DNA from: Chamaea fasciata
Lineage: Eukaryota > Chordata > Aves > Passeriformes > Sylviidae
NCBI GenBank assembly: GCA_029207755.1
Contig: JARCOQ010000005.1
Coordinates: 48,077,563-48,141,562, forward strand
Direction of reading: 5' to 3'
Length of the DNA: 64,000 bases
Numbering within the stretch: position 1 is the stretch's first letter; every line of letters starts with the position of its first letter. The notes beneath the pieces were generated by a model that did no database searches, was not told the DNA's origin, and saw only the letters and a list, made by a program, of their open reading frames with translations. Of the stretch, positions 46,045 through 64,000 are shown in pieces. The position numbers and the translations under genes were made by a program.

Positions 46045-46725
46045 GCAGTTTAAAGATCATCTAATCTCCTCATGCCATGGGCAGGGACACCTTTCACTAG
46101 ACCAGTTGCTCAGAGCCCCATCCAACCTGACCTTGAACACTTCCAGGGCTGAGGCATCCACAACTTCTCTGGGCACCGCTTCCAGTGCATCACCACCATC
46201 ACAGCAAAGAGTTTTTTCCTAATACCTAATTTAAACCTATTCTCTTTCAGTATGAAGCCCTTACCTTTTGTCCTGTCACTACATGCTCTTGTTAAAAAGT
46301 CTCTCTCCATCTTTTTTGCAGGTTTCCCTTCAGGTACTGGATGGCCATAATTAGGTCACCCTAAAGCCTTCCCTTTTCCAGGCTGAACAATCCCAATTGT
46401 CTCAGACTTTCCTTGCCAGGAGAGGTGCTCCATCCCTTTAGTCATTTTGGTGGCCTCCTCTGGACTCACTCTAGCAGGTCCATGTTCTTTTTGTTGAGAA
46501 GACAACACCCAGAACTGGATGCAGCACTGCAGGTGGGGTCTCACCAGAGCAAAGCAGAGGGGCAGAATCCCCTCCCTCACCGTGCTGCCCACACTGCTTT
46601 GGATGCAGCCCAGGATACAACTGGCCTTCTGAGTGCACATTGCTGGGTTGTGTCCAGCCTCTTGTCCACTCCCAAGTCCTTCTTGGCAAGGCTGCTCTTG
46701 ATCCCTTCAACCCCCAGTCTTTTTT
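46045..46725 (-). mobile_element. Second CR1 LINE fragment, same orientation and subfamily
   Basis: This runs colinear with the copy at 33831-34655: TAAAGATCATCTAATCTCCT, CACTAGACCAG, TTTTGTCCTGTCACTACATG, CTTTGGATGCAGCCCAGGAT. Both copies share an identical stretch beginning TCTAGCAGGTCCATGTTCTT and continuing through TTTGTTGAGAAGACAACACC, which suggests the same CR1 subfamily. This copy lacks the recognisable 3' terminal repeat and is 5'-truncated. It is within the 15.8-kb intron and has no intact ORF. Boundaries are approximate. Confidence 0.88.
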
Positions 46726-49700
46726 TGAAACCAGAGAAGTCCATCCAGATAAACAGAAAAAGAGAGAATCCTGAGAGACCAAGTGAAGGCTAAAGCATGC
46801 TGCAGCCTACTTGCTGCTCCACACTGTACAGTGCTGAGCTGAAGAAAAAGAGGGAGAATGACAAAGAAACTAGGACTGAAGCAGGGGGGAAACAAAACAT
46901 GTTTGAAAACCCACTGACTTAAAACATTAATGGTCTTAAAAATTACTGAATCACATTTTAGCACAGAGGCACAGAGGTTTGTTACAAGAAGCTCAGAAAG
47001 CATAAAAATTATCCCAAAACAAAGACTCCAGAATGTCTAAATCTATGATAAACACATGCATCTGCAACTGCAAAAATTTATCTGAGATTATATTTATGTA
47101 TACAATAAATGTAAGTCACAAATCGGAAAGATCTATTACTAACATATAATATGCTGTAGCTATTTAATAGCTATTTATTAGAAAGAAAATTTTAGCATCA
47201 TATGTAATTACACATGGTACACACACGTTATGTGTGTTTGCACATAATATGTAGCTACCCTACATAGTATTTTAAAATATTTCATACTATAACCTGATAA
47301 TTTACAAGGAGATGCAGAGAAATAATCAGATTTTAAGCCATAAAAATTCAGACTATCAGAGCTCTGAGTTTTTTACACTTCACTATGAACTGGTGTTTCT
47401 TGTATTAAGCACTAGTTGATACCACTGTTATTGATAAAGATCATATTTAAGCAAAAGGCACAGTTCAACTCATTTACAGGGAGATGTACCCCTAGGAAAG
47501 CACTGCTGAAAGAAATTCAACTCTACCCCATGACTTAAGGTCTGGAGTTTCAAGAACATCTTTATTTGGGGAGGTTTTTTGCCAAGTAAGGTTCATCAAA
47601 TTTACACATTTTGGAAAAGGTTGTGATTTATCACAAGAGGACAGGATTGGAAGTGGCATGGTCCTTCCTCTGTCAAACTCATATCCCCACAAATGTGTCC
47701 TGACAATAAAAATCATACCGCTGCTGAAAGATTGCATACTTTCTGCCTTTGGACACTGCCACGTAAAACTTCCTTTGTATCTGCCAAAATGCATGGAAGT
47801 ACCAGAAATGTCAGTTAACACTAAATGTTTAGTCCTGCGGAAGATCTGTACTGCCTCCAAGCCATCCAGTTAGACAATCTTCCCCTTATAGATCTCACAA
47901 GGCACAGGACTGACCCTCACTTTTAGTCCTCTTAAAAAATGTCCAGCTGAAGGTATCTGCTCTGCGTTTTCCCTGGACTTCTGCAGAACAGGTATTTGTT
48001 GTACAAATGCTGCAAGCTCAGGGAAGCATTTGACTTCAATCATGTGAATAATAGCCCATTGACTTTAATGTCACCACTCATGAGCACAAAGTAAAGCACA
48101 TGCTAAAGTGTATCTGCATTCTTCGATCTCTGGGATCTTTGTATAATTTTGATTTAATGTGCTGCAAAGTACAATGTGGGAAATAATTCATTTTTCAGTT
48201 TCACAGACAAGCATCTATTACCACCAGAAAAGAGCAGATCCTTTTTTTTTCCACAGGTTTTTCAGTGAGGCTTTTGTTTTGTAACAACCTGAAATGTTCC
48301 ATTCACCTCAGATCTACCTGTGTTGTTTTGTCTTCCAATTATCTCCATCTGTCCCCTTCCTTTGTTCCTGAAAAAAAAATCTTTTTTCCACTTTTTTTTC
48401 ACCCTTAAATATAGGTCAATTTTATGAGTAGTGCCTTTAGAAAATGACATGTCAAAATACATGCCAGAAATATCAAAGTATTTTGTATGAGCATTTCCAA
48501 AATGAGCTATTTTGGAAAATATCAGGAAATTCCTTCTGCCTTGTTATACTCTCCTCAAGTATTTTTCAGTAAAAATACTGGCCAATTTTAACTTCAAAAC
48601 CTATCTTTTAAAAAAAGAAACAAACTCATATCTATTGAAAAAATAACTGACCTATGCTGCATTTATCTCAACATTTCATTAACGTCTTAAAAAGCAAATA
48701 AGTCAAAAATGTGTGAAGTTCCAGTAATCTGTAATAATTTGCAGGCATGCAGAAATCCATTTCTCTCTGTTTCATGTCAATTAAAAATTTACCATTTTGA
48801 TATTTTATTAGCTTCCTTAGCAGTTCCAACTAATTTATAGGAAAGGATACTATTTTTTTATTATTATTATTAACCTACTGCCTTCAAAATAATTTGATTT
48901 AAATGCCCTGCAGTTGTCCACATTTGCTTTTATTCTATTACTACTGTATATGAATGGAAATTACATATAGCTATTAGATTACTTCACACATTAGTTCATT
49001 TCATATAATCTTTCCTGTATTTATTGCCTTCATTAGACTGAAATACTGCAGACGCTTGTTTCTCTAATGTACCTGAAGCTCTCCTGCTAATGGAAATTGG
49101 ATTATATCTTCTGATTACACTCAGATGAAATCCAGACCCAGGAGTTGACTGCAGTATTCTGCATCAGGCCCTCTTACCACTGGGGCTTTCACAGGGGTCA
49201 GGGCAGCAGCAGCCCCCGCATGGATCCTGGATGGATGCAGCCTAGCAGCACGTGCAAAGATGCTCCAGCTGGGCTTGCTGGGAGCTGGCACAGCCAGTGT
49301 GGCACTGCCCTGCTAGACCACCTCCAGCCCCTCTGCTGCACAAGGTGAACCGGTAGAGGCAGAAGGTGCTGCTTCGGCACCTACACAGAAGGAAAGTGGT
49401 TCGGCATGCCACAAGCACAGGGAGCTGGAAAGGAGACACTGTAAAGAGCAGGACTTTTCCTGCAGAACTCACGAGGTCAGTGCTGCTCTCAGGCAGGAGC
49501 AGGTTTCTCCTCCCTCAAATTGCCCATGGCTGCCCCAGAGTTAAGAGCTAAAGCTTGATGTATGATTAGCAGCTCCCAAGGTTAATATGGGGGAACTAAC
49601 AGCCATCTTGAGGTGGGTTCCTGCATCAGCTCTGGCACCTGTTTTGAGCCAGCTATGCTCAAAGGGTGGCATTCAGCAAGGTGAGCATCACCTGGGACAG

Positions 49701-52573
49701 AGAGAGAGAGTGGCAGAGGTCCCTAAGTTCATACAGGGGGCCTCCAGACACTCTCATTCAACCTGGTACCATGTGACAGAGGCATCCACTGCAGCCCAGC
49801 TCAGAGAGACGTGCTCAAGCATCCACAGAAGCTCAGTGAGAGCATGACATCAGTCACTGTCTTGCATGCCATTAGAAAGTAAATGCTGGGGCACAGCCAA
49901 GACATCGTTCAAGTCCTGAGACATCTGGAGCATTTCAGTCTGCTTTTCTGGGAAAGTGGCATGCTGGCAGCTGTAGGCACCTCTTGGAGTGATTCTTCCC
50001 AGGCAAGACCTAAGAAAGAGGGTCCAAGGACAGACCCTCAGAGTAGCTGTTGCAGAGTGTAGCCAGCCTGACCTTGACATGTGCCCCCCAGACAGGCGCA
50101 GTAATGGATTTTGTGAGTGCATCTGGTATTTTGGCTACTCTACAGTGTCAGTGGGACACCTTCCCCAGGTACTGTTGAACTACAGAGGCATTTGCAAGCA
50201 GATCTGGGTCTAGGCAAGTAGGAACAATATCCTTTTCTTACTGTCACTTTGCCTATTGGATTACATCCTCAGCTGAGTCCTTGTGCTGAACACAGGTGCC
50301 CTTCCAGCTGATGGAGAAGGCCAGGAGACTAATCTGCTTGACTTTTGCTATGGACACCAGATCATACACTAGGGATAAAAGAGATTGGAAGTGATAGTTT
50401 TACCTCCTGGCAAAGTCTTTCCCACCTGGCTTTGAACAGTGACTGCCTCTTTTGAAAGTCTGAACTGGCTTTAAACAGGCAAGAGAAGTGAGGTAGAACA
50501 CAGTGCACCTCCCATGTGCCCTGGATGTGGCTGTGTCCTTCATCCTGGCCAAGCAGTGCATTGAGAGGGTGAGTGAGTTGCAAGCACTGTGAGGGGTTCG
50601 GAAAAGGGAAAAGATGAGATTCAGAAGAGTGAATTCCTCCCAAACCAGGGGATCTTGAAGCAGTGTGACAAGAGTCTGGACAACTGCTCCCAAATCCTAC
50701 AGGGCCCTTTGCATATTCAGAGAGTAAAATCCATGAGCCCAGTAGATCAAGCTCATTCACTCATTTTGGATGGAGTTAGTCCCACCTGCCTTTATTGCCC
50801 AAAGGCAGCTGTTGGCTTTCAGTTTCACCAGCCAATTTTCATTTAATTCCAGATGCTCTGGTAGACTGTAACCTTACGCAAATATTGTACTTGCACTAGC
50901 AGCTACATTTGAAGCATACCACAATACTATGGCCTTTCTCTTTCCCAAGGAAAAAAGCACATATACTTCAGCATAGCAAAAGTAAATACAGGTACGTTGG
51001 AAGAGAAAAGTAGAAGAAAATAGCCTCAGTTCAATATACACAGGTGGCCCTATGGTGAAATCAACCAACACAGGCCCAGAAATTTGTATTCAAAGGCTCT
51101 GTGAAGCTCCAGGAGTCACTGCTTTCAAATGATATTTCATACACATATCTCTGCAGGTATGAAGAGTATCTTGAAATTAGAATGACAGCATGCTCTCTCC
51201 ATGAGCCTAGGCACAGCCTGAAACAATACATCACAGGTACCAACTATCCCATTTAGCTCAGACAGTTGAAAACCTAATGATGACAAACTAATGTTACCTC
51301 TGATAGGGCTGGCTGGTTTTGAACAGTATCTTTCAGTCTGAAAGAGCTCACAGCTTCTAAGGAGTCACAGCAATAAGCTCCACCTGACAGGAAAGCATCC
51401 TCCCCTCCATCCCATCCTCAACACAGCAAATAAGGAGACAGTGTGAAACAAATTGAGGTCAAAATTAAAACAACAGGAGCACTTCTGCATGGATTCTATT
51501 ATTTTGTGCCATGTTTCATTCCAGGAAAAAGAAAAAAAACAAACAACAAAATGAGTAAGAAAAACTCCTATGATTAATCCATCACAGAATTTCCAGCCTG
51601 CTGAACAGGACGCTGTATACACAGGAGGCCTGGCCACAAATTATTTCTAGACTGTCATGAAGGACATAAAAGTCAGTAACAATACCCAACCCAGCAGCCG
51701 CAACTGACACTTGCAGTCCTCCTCTCGCTGTTATCCACAATAGCAATGTGTGCAACCCATTGCTACTTGGCTGCCCTGCAATGGCATGACTCCTTAAGCA
51801 GCCCCAGTGACTGAGTAACAAGCTCAGCATGGGCAATCGAGCCTCACAACACTCAATTCCTTATGAACTGCCTCACCACAAAACAAAAATAAAGCAGTGC
51901 AAAGCATTACACCTTCATGAGCCAGACAGTGCTACCCTGCATGTCTCAGCAATCTTCTCAAAATCCTCAAGTGTTCAGTGTCCAGCAAAAGCAAATGCTC
52001 TGCATGGACAAAATGCTGTGTGGGTAAACAAGGCATTGAAATGAAGTCTGAACAAAAAATTATTTCTTGTGGTAAGCCTCCAAACTCCTTGAAAAAATGA
52101 CAGTATAACTTCAAATACAAGCAGTAGTAAATCATCAAAGCCACAGTGATTTACCCCCATGGACAGAATTTGTTTTCAGAATAAATTAACAAATCATATT
52201 TGCTAGCCTCATGGCCAGCATTCCTACCCAAGACAAATTATTTAATCCTGAAAAAACAGGTTAAAACACCCATTATACACATCATCTCCAAAGCTCCAAC
52301 AATTTATCTCTTGCTGACAGTGAAGATGTGGTTTGGGATCGTGCAAACAAGCACAGTTCAGTTCTGTTTATAATTCATTCCTGAAGTGCTTAATGCATGT
52401 AAAAGTGCAACTGAATACCAATGAAGAAAAGTTGTGCTATTTAAACTAGGGTCTAAAGCTATGATGTGACTCTGAAAACACCTGCCCACTTTCCTTGTGA
52501 AAAGAAAGAAGAGAGGGTAGAGCAGCCTTTTCTGTGGAATAGGCTGCTTTGAGGGTTTGCCTGGATATATTAC

Positions 52574-52803
52574 CTTTTTGTCGCTCAAGCCAGACACCTG
52601 GTCCACGTATTCCTCTTGGATCATGAAGGCAGCCAGGTTGGCAGTGTAGCTGGCCAGAAAGATGACAGCGAAGAAGGCCCACACCGACACCATGATCTTG
52701 CTAGTGGTACCCTTGGGATTCTGTACTGGCACAGAGTTGTTGAACACCAGCCCCCACAGCAGCCAGATGGCTTTGCCAATGGTGAAAGAGGGACCTCCTG
52801 GTT
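52574..52803 (-). CDS. GRIN2B: GRIN2B exon: pore loop M2 and gating helix M3
   Basis: This 230-nt exon encodes the ion-conducting core, human-equivalent residues 594-670. M2 re-entrant loop: [20 protein letters not shown]. The two Asn codons at 52739-52741 and 52736-52738 are the N-site (human N615/N616) that sets calcium permeability and voltage-dependent magnesium block. M3 follows as [20 protein letters not shown], with the SYTANLAAF gate motif intact, then [18 protein letters not shown] into the S2 linker. It starts with the last two bases of a Glu codon after the acceptor cactctag and ends at AAAAAG before the donor gtaata. No substitution is visible in the pore. The next coding exon lies 15.8 kb away. 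Confidence 0.98.
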
Positions 52804-58623
<5,820 letters not shown>

Positions 58624-58832
58624 TCAGTCACAATGCGTTTTTGGCAAGGGACCGTGTTCCTCATGCAGGTGCCACTTAGGGGGTCCACGTTCTCCACAAT
58701 GACAAATGGTGCCTCTTCCAAAGTCACGATACTCAAGTGATCGTCCTCACGTTCCTCAGAGTCAGGATATAGCTCAAAGCGTGGCCACACGTAATACTTC
58801 ATCTGCAATTTTTTTTCCTTCCATTTCCCCAC
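58624..58832 (-). CDS. GRIN2B: GRIN2B exon: start of S1 glutamate-binding half (partial gene, 5' exons outside window)
   Basis: This is the most 5' GRIN2B coding exon in the window. It starts with VGKWKEK after an acceptor ending TCTGCAG and ends in ACTGA followed by the donor gtatgc, so the Glu codon is split 2+1. It spans human-equivalent residues about 376-443. It joins the amino-terminal domain to the S1 half of the clamshell that binds glutamate on the extracellular side of the receptor. [18 protein letters not shown] is nearly invariant in the GluN2 family. The two Cys in [10 protein letters not shown] correspond to human C429 and C436, which form disulfides in S1. The stretch [14 protein letters not shown] is about two residues longer than the human form as I recall it. 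The upstream exon, which should end near NKxRKWER, was not found below 64000. Confidence 0.97.
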
Positions 58833-61800
58833 CTGCAGAGACACAAATCACAAAAGATAGACTTCTAATTGTCCCATCCCTTTGTATCAACCACAGCCAC
58901 AGCAGGACTGGGTAAGAGGACCATTCTGGAGTACCCGAACTCATGACTCATGTAAGATGGCGATATTTCTTGGGAGAAAGCTCTGAGTAAGTGGATTCAA
59001 ACAAGGGAAAGTGCAGAACAAGAAAGATCTCTAAGCTGTCTCATCTCTGCGATGGTCTCACCTTCTGGGAGAGTGAATGGATAACCACAGGAATTCTGTA
59101 ACTATGGTCAAACAGACTTATGTCCTTCAACATTTTCAGCCAAACAACAGAAACACAACAACTTGGTTACATACCTTTAGCTGGAAACAAGGAATTGTTT
59201 TACATTTGTGATGCATGTAAATTAATATCAAAGAGTATCTATGACGTTTTTTAAATCTTGCTATTTTTCCCTAATTCTCATAACTTTCGCAAATTTCTAT
59301 CGCAATTTTAGAACACTTCATTTTCCATTTCCCAAGTGAATAGAGATCATACCTTCAGTAGTCAAAAAGGGACTGGAACTCAATTATCTTATACCTACAG
59401 CTAAGAATGAAAGCTGTTTAGAAGCTACTGCAGTCCTTAAAGAGACAACACATTTAAAAGCTCACCCACTGTCCAGGGGCAGACATTTCTTGCAAAAAAA
59501 AAAAAAAAGTCCAGGAAAAGAGAAAACTTGATCATCAACTGTACTTTCAACTATCAAAGACTCACCTTTGTTCTCAATTCCCCCTCCCACTATCACAGTT
59601 GACAGTAATTAGCACCTTGGCTGGCAACCAAAGCTGAGAGGGTGAAAAAGCTAACTGGGCTTCAGAAGAAGCTTTCCTGCATGATCCTCAAAGCAAGTCC
59701 TCCAGGCCAGGACTGAGACATGCTAACTCGATGGCAGAGGCAGTGGGGGTGTGTGGGAAGCTTGCATGACTGCTCTTAGCAGTGTACCTTCTTGGTGGGT
59801 AAACAGAAAAGCTTCATTCCACTCCAGTCCAACATCCCTCCCACCACCCCCAAATTTCAGTCATTTATTTATTTAAATGACAGAATGGGAGGGAGAAACA
59901 CTTATTAAAGGCTCATTGGGTGTCAGTGGTTAATATGTGAAACTCAAAGCCCAGCTGGGGTTTGATATTGGAGAGTATCCAGAATTCACATAAAACTTGT
60001 CACCTTCAAAACAAACAAACACTTCATCTTGCCATGAAAGAAGAAAGCCACTCTGAGGGTCTGTGGGGGGAAAAGAAACACAGAAGAAATCACCCAGAGA
60101 CAGCAGTTTCCACATCCATCCTCCATCCTTGTTCAGGGTGAACACAACACTCCACTGAGCACAAGGCAGGGGCGGTTGTAAAAAGATGGGCACGGTGTCT
60201 GGGCAGTTGGGCTTGCCTTCCCAAAAGCAAAGAATGCCAAGAAGAGCTTACCCTTAATGCTCCCTCCACCCATAGAGATGGCCTGTACTCATGCTTCTAA
60301 GCCGGGATGTGGAAAGTGAATTTCTAAGGGAATAAAAAGCATGGACTCACATGCTTATCCAGGGTCTGCTCAGCCCTGGACTTCCCACTCATTCACCAAA
60401 CAGGTCAATTTATCATCATCTGAGTCAGAGATTTCTGCAGTGCTACTTTAGCTCTCCAGTAACTGAGCTCAAATCCCCAAAAGTAGTAACTGCCACACGA
60501 GGCTCAGCAGGGACCAGTGATTAAGATGCTGCACAGAACATCCCAGTTTTCAGCTCAGTAACATTAACTTATCATAGAAATAAGCGTCTGATGAAAGAGA
60601 CATCTTGCAGAAACTCAGCAACACTTAGATATCTCAGTAACAGGCATGATATAACCCCCTGAGTGATAAATTAGATCAGATAGGAAAACCCAACCCATAA
60701 TTACCCAGAAGTTCTCTGGGACAGAAAGGGGAGTTCACAAGGCTGTGTGCCAGGCACATCTCATAGTCTTGTACTACACAGAAACATTATGAAATTAGGA
60801 TAACAATGACAGCATGGCCACAGCCTTCGGTGCACTAAATCATCTCACCTACAAATACAATAGTACACATCCATTCCTTATTATCCCGATAAAATCATTC
60901 TAAATTGTACAAAGAGGAAGAGAAACAGGATGTAAGTAAATGTTCTGACCCAAATCTCCAAATCAGCTACGGATTGTCTCAAAAATATGGCAAATGTTAC
61001 ATCTTATTGCTAACCTGAACAATCAGACATGCCACGTAACTCCATACATGTACAGATATGAATAAGAAAAGTTAGAAAACCATAGTGAATTAAAAGAGGG
61101 CAGACTTCTTTACGTGCTTATGCATACAAAGGTCAAATGTATATCCACATAGTTAAAGAAGGATAAATATAAGCAACATGTTCAAAGAATGGAGACAATG
61201 TAGAATAAAGAATACACAAATGTGTACCATATGCTAGATAATCTGCCATGAGAGGGAAGGAGTAATTCACTGTAGGGACAGAAGTTAGCAGAATTAAATG
61301 TCACAGATTCATCCAGGTAAAGATGCCTACACCTAAAGAATATAACCTACCAAGCTGCGCAGAGCAGAGCAAGGCATTTCTGAAGTCTCAGGGTACTTTG
61401 TATTAACAGTCTATGAACTGTTATTACTTGGGTTTTTGATGAGTGCTTGCCTCAGCAGAAAGAAGAAAAATAAACTATCCCAGGCACCCTTCATATTGGT
61501 CACCCTGGAGTTTCAAGACCCGTTGGGTGTTCTCCAATCAGTCCAGTCATCTAAACTCCCACTAGGAGCCCTGAAGGGTCACAGAATCAGTAAAAGTAAG
61601 GATACTAGGGAACTATAAAAACTCCTTTCTAATCATATTCTCCAATCCCTATGTAATGTTACTTTATGCCAAGACACAGCTCCTAAGCAGCAAAATTTCA
61701 CCTTAATTGCTCCTTGCTCTATCTGATCTTGTCAATAAAGTAAAATCACTTTGGTTTGGGGATGAATTTGGAGGTGTTGAGGGAGAGGAGTAGCTAACTT

Positions 61801-62982
61801 TTACCTGAAGTATAAGATCCTATTTTGGATAACAAGATCTAAAGTAGAAGTCCAACACATTTGCAAAGAAAGTAAAGGAGAATTATTGTAGAACAGAAAG
61901 TTAATCACATATGCTATTTGTTTGTCTAAGCACATAAGTCATCCCATGCAGACGAAAGGCGAGATTGCCTATGCAAGGGGAAAACAAGTGGGAGCCTTCT
62001 GAAGGCCTTCCAGCCAGCTGGCAAATTATCTTAACCGCGGTATAATGCAGCCAGAATAAAAGAGTTCTGCAGTATGTTAATGCGCATCTCTAATGAAAGG
62101 TGCATCACATTAGTTCCTTGAAACTAATTCTTAACAGAGGCTTTTCTCTCCTCCCAAGGGAAGCTAAGGCTTGTAACAGCCATTTGTGGCAGATGTTTCT
62201 CTAACCTGTCCTTACACTAACAGAGAGTCCATGGTCTCCGCAAGCAATCTATTTCAGTGCTTAGCTATTCTTCCCATTAAAAAGTGAGATTTTTTCTCCT
62301 GATGTTTAACCTAAATCTTCTTGCTGCATTTTATACCAGGAGAGTATATTTCCTTGTTCTCCTACATGTGCTCTTTTCAGTGTTATCAGGTCAGTAAGAT
62401 ATTTTTAACAGAGAGGAGCTGATAGTCTCATTCAGTGGCTATCCTATAAGCTACATCGGCAAAAGCAGCCACCTGTTCAAATGACCAGCATCCAGTCTCA
62501 CCATTTACAAAATCCTTACCCAGATGGGTAGTATGGACATGTACAAGCTACTCCCACAAATCATCCAAAATCATCCAACAAAGGCAGAAGTAAATCCCAG
62601 AGTTCCTCCTAATATGGCAAGGTAGGACCTCAAAACACAAGAGCATCTGGAGACACCTATAACTAGCATCAACAGATGGAAAACTAAAACCTCCAAGAAA
62701 TTTGATTTTCAAGGGCAAGGCAGGAGAATACAGTTCTGAATTAAACCAGTTATGTTCAGATATGTTTCTTAGGCAAGATACTCAGCAGCATTGCAATACC
62801 CCTGGTATTTTGGGGGAAGGTTCAGGAGAGAACCTGAACCTTCAGGTGCTTGTTTTTTAACAGGTTGGAAGAAAACTAGCTAGGCAAAGTCTCCTGATAG
62901 TTATTGTTTTATTTAGGTTCATATTTCCACCATTCCTTGTACAACTCACTTTTCATTTACAATCTTATCTCACTTCCTCCTC

Positions 62983-63019
62983 TCCCCCCCCCCAGCCCCC
63001 CCCCCCCCCACTCCCCCCA
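62983..63019. repeat. Poly-C tract with interruptions
   Basis: Three C runs are separated by AG, ACT and similar short breaks (TCCCCCCCCCCAGCCCCC onward). It is low complexity and follows a T/C-rich stretch. Confidence 0.85.
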
Positions 63020-63478
63020 CTCTAGAAGAATCTTCTACCCACTACAGAAGAAATGCAAAAGGAACAAAGAGGACTTGGTTTCATCTGCAGAATTAAAAAA
63101 GGGACCATTCCAAACTCACTTAGGACTTGAACTGCTTTCTGCATTTTCCCAAAAGCTTTATGTTTCCTCCCTTATTATTGGTTCTTTTATTTCTTTTTCC
63201 CCAGGAGCTGAGGAGTTTATTCATTGCAGTGGGGAAGCACTAAAGCAACAACAGAGAGCATGAATTAGGAGGCAGAAATCCTCTATTCCACCAAGAATCT
63301 CTGTAACACGATCTGCACCCTTGTGGCTCCACATTGTGTAAAACCGAGATAATGCCATGTTTTTACATCTGGGGTACACTGGGTAGATAAAAACAGAAAA
63401 GGCCACGAGGCTTACAGATACTGTGGAAGTGAGGAGACACACACACGTGTCTAGAACTAGATGAGGGAATATATATGC

Positions 63479-63563
63479 ATCTATGAATGGATAGCATGTA
63501 TCTATGAATGGTATAAATGTGAAATGTATAAATGTGTATAAATATATAAGTGTATAAATGTGA
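63479..63563. repeat. Degenerate tandem repeats (ATCTATGAATGG and TATAAATGTG units)
   Basis: ATCTATGAATGG occurs at 63479-63490 and 63500-63511. TATAAATGTG then occurs at 63512-63521, 63527-63536 and 63553-63562 with variant units between. This is a small A/T-rich minisatellite-like array. Confidence 0.8.
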
Positions 63564-64000
63564 AAACTTCCTGTCTTTAATCTTTGGGAAAATCTTATAT
63601 AACTTTTACACCTGATTTAAATACATGAAAAATGGAAGATCCAATATAGAAAAGGTAAAGGTAGGATGTTGGATAAGGGGCAGAAAATAGGACTGTTATT
63701 GGTAATATAGCTTATGGAGAAGCATACTTAACCCCTTTGGGAAGCAGGACAAGTCCAAGGAGAAATAAGATTCTTGTCAGTAGAATTGGTACAGATCCTG
63801 AATGAGGACATGGGAAAACCAGAACAACTGGGCAGGACCTGAAAATGGCTACTCTAGAAGCACCATAGAAATAGCAGCCATAACTGGGACATCGCCAATG
63901 GAAGTGGGCATTACTCAGGGTACATAAAATAAAGGTAGACCTAGGGAATATACTGTTGTAACCTTAATGCTGCAGTACACTGTGAAGAAATAAATCATGC

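Larger units (their letters stand above)
36751..52573 (-). other. GRIN2B 15.8-kb intron between M3 exon and S2
   Basis: This intron has the donor gtaata after the M3 exon and the acceptor gtctcttcag before FQKPNDF. It contains the second CR1 fragment (46045-46725), an imperfect tandem duplication at 43912-43977, a TTA-rich microsatellite near 48852-48872, and two A/T-rich islands with homeodomain-like cores near 40640-40870 and 48740-49090. No further exon or independent gene was recognised. Confidence 0.85.
58833..64000 (-). other. GRIN2B intron upstream of the S1 exons (incomplete)
   Basis: The acceptor TCTGCAG abuts the exon at 58832. The expected preceding exon (GluN2 amino-terminal-domain end, NKxRKWER-like) was sought on the minus strand and not found, so the intron probably continues beyond 64000. 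It holds a poly-C tract at 62983-63019, a degenerate tandem repeat at 63479-63563 and an unusual A/T-rich island near 62020-62150. It has no recognised transposon. Confidence 0.8.

Noticed and set aside
59930..60193. Minus-strand open frame as a possible upstream GRIN2B exon
   Set aside because: Its translation has no similarity to the GluN2 amino-terminal domain (no NKxRKWER ending) and the phase does not lead into the VGKWK exon.

Overview
The window is vertebrate nuclear DNA, most likely from a bird. The two interspersed repeats I recognise are antisense CR1 LINE fragments of the avian type. The only recognisable gene is split into short exons with GT-AG introns. Runs such as AAAAAACCCCAAAACA would fit a passerine, but that is a weak hint.

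The gene is GRIN2B, which encodes the GluN2B (NR2B) subunit of the NMDA-type glutamate receptor. It lies on the minus strand and is read from high to low coordinates. Nine coding exons were delimited at base level: 58832-58624, 58302-58131, 57466-57313, 55785-55660, 52803-52574, 36750-36590, 33704-33517, 31730-31492 and 29650-27740. They sum to 3390 nt, exactly 1130 codons, and the reading phase is consistent across all eight junctions. They encode 1129 residues, from just before the S1 ligand-binding half to the C-terminal ESDV. In human numbering (from memory) this is about Val376 to the stop. The amino-terminal domain, signal peptide and promoter lie beyond 64000. GRIN2B is preferred over GRIN2A by the [11 protein letters not shown] ending, the C-tail sequence and the spacing of the palmitoylation cysteines.

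Layout: 1-27739 holds no recognisable gene and lies 3' of the stop codon. GRIN2B is known for a very long 3' UTR, so much of this stretch may be 3' UTR. It contains microsatellites, A/T-rich islands, several Pumilio-type motifs in the sense orientation and a perfect 10-bp inverted repeat. 27740-29650 is the single large exon for the cytoplasmic tail. 29651-36750 holds M4 and the S2 exons, with one CR1 fragment in the intron between the two S2 exons. 36751-52573 is a 15.8-kb intron with a second CR1 copy and candidate conserved non-coding elements. 52574-58832 holds the M1-M3 pore exons and the S1 exons. 58833-64000 is intron in which I found no further exon.

I saw no mobile-element ORF, CRISPR array, tRNA, rRNA or undescribed multi-gene system. 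The more interesting points are the 3' region, lineage-specific changes in the GluN2B protein (a glycine-rich insertion in the tail, substitutions in S2 and S1) and the candidate regulatory islands.
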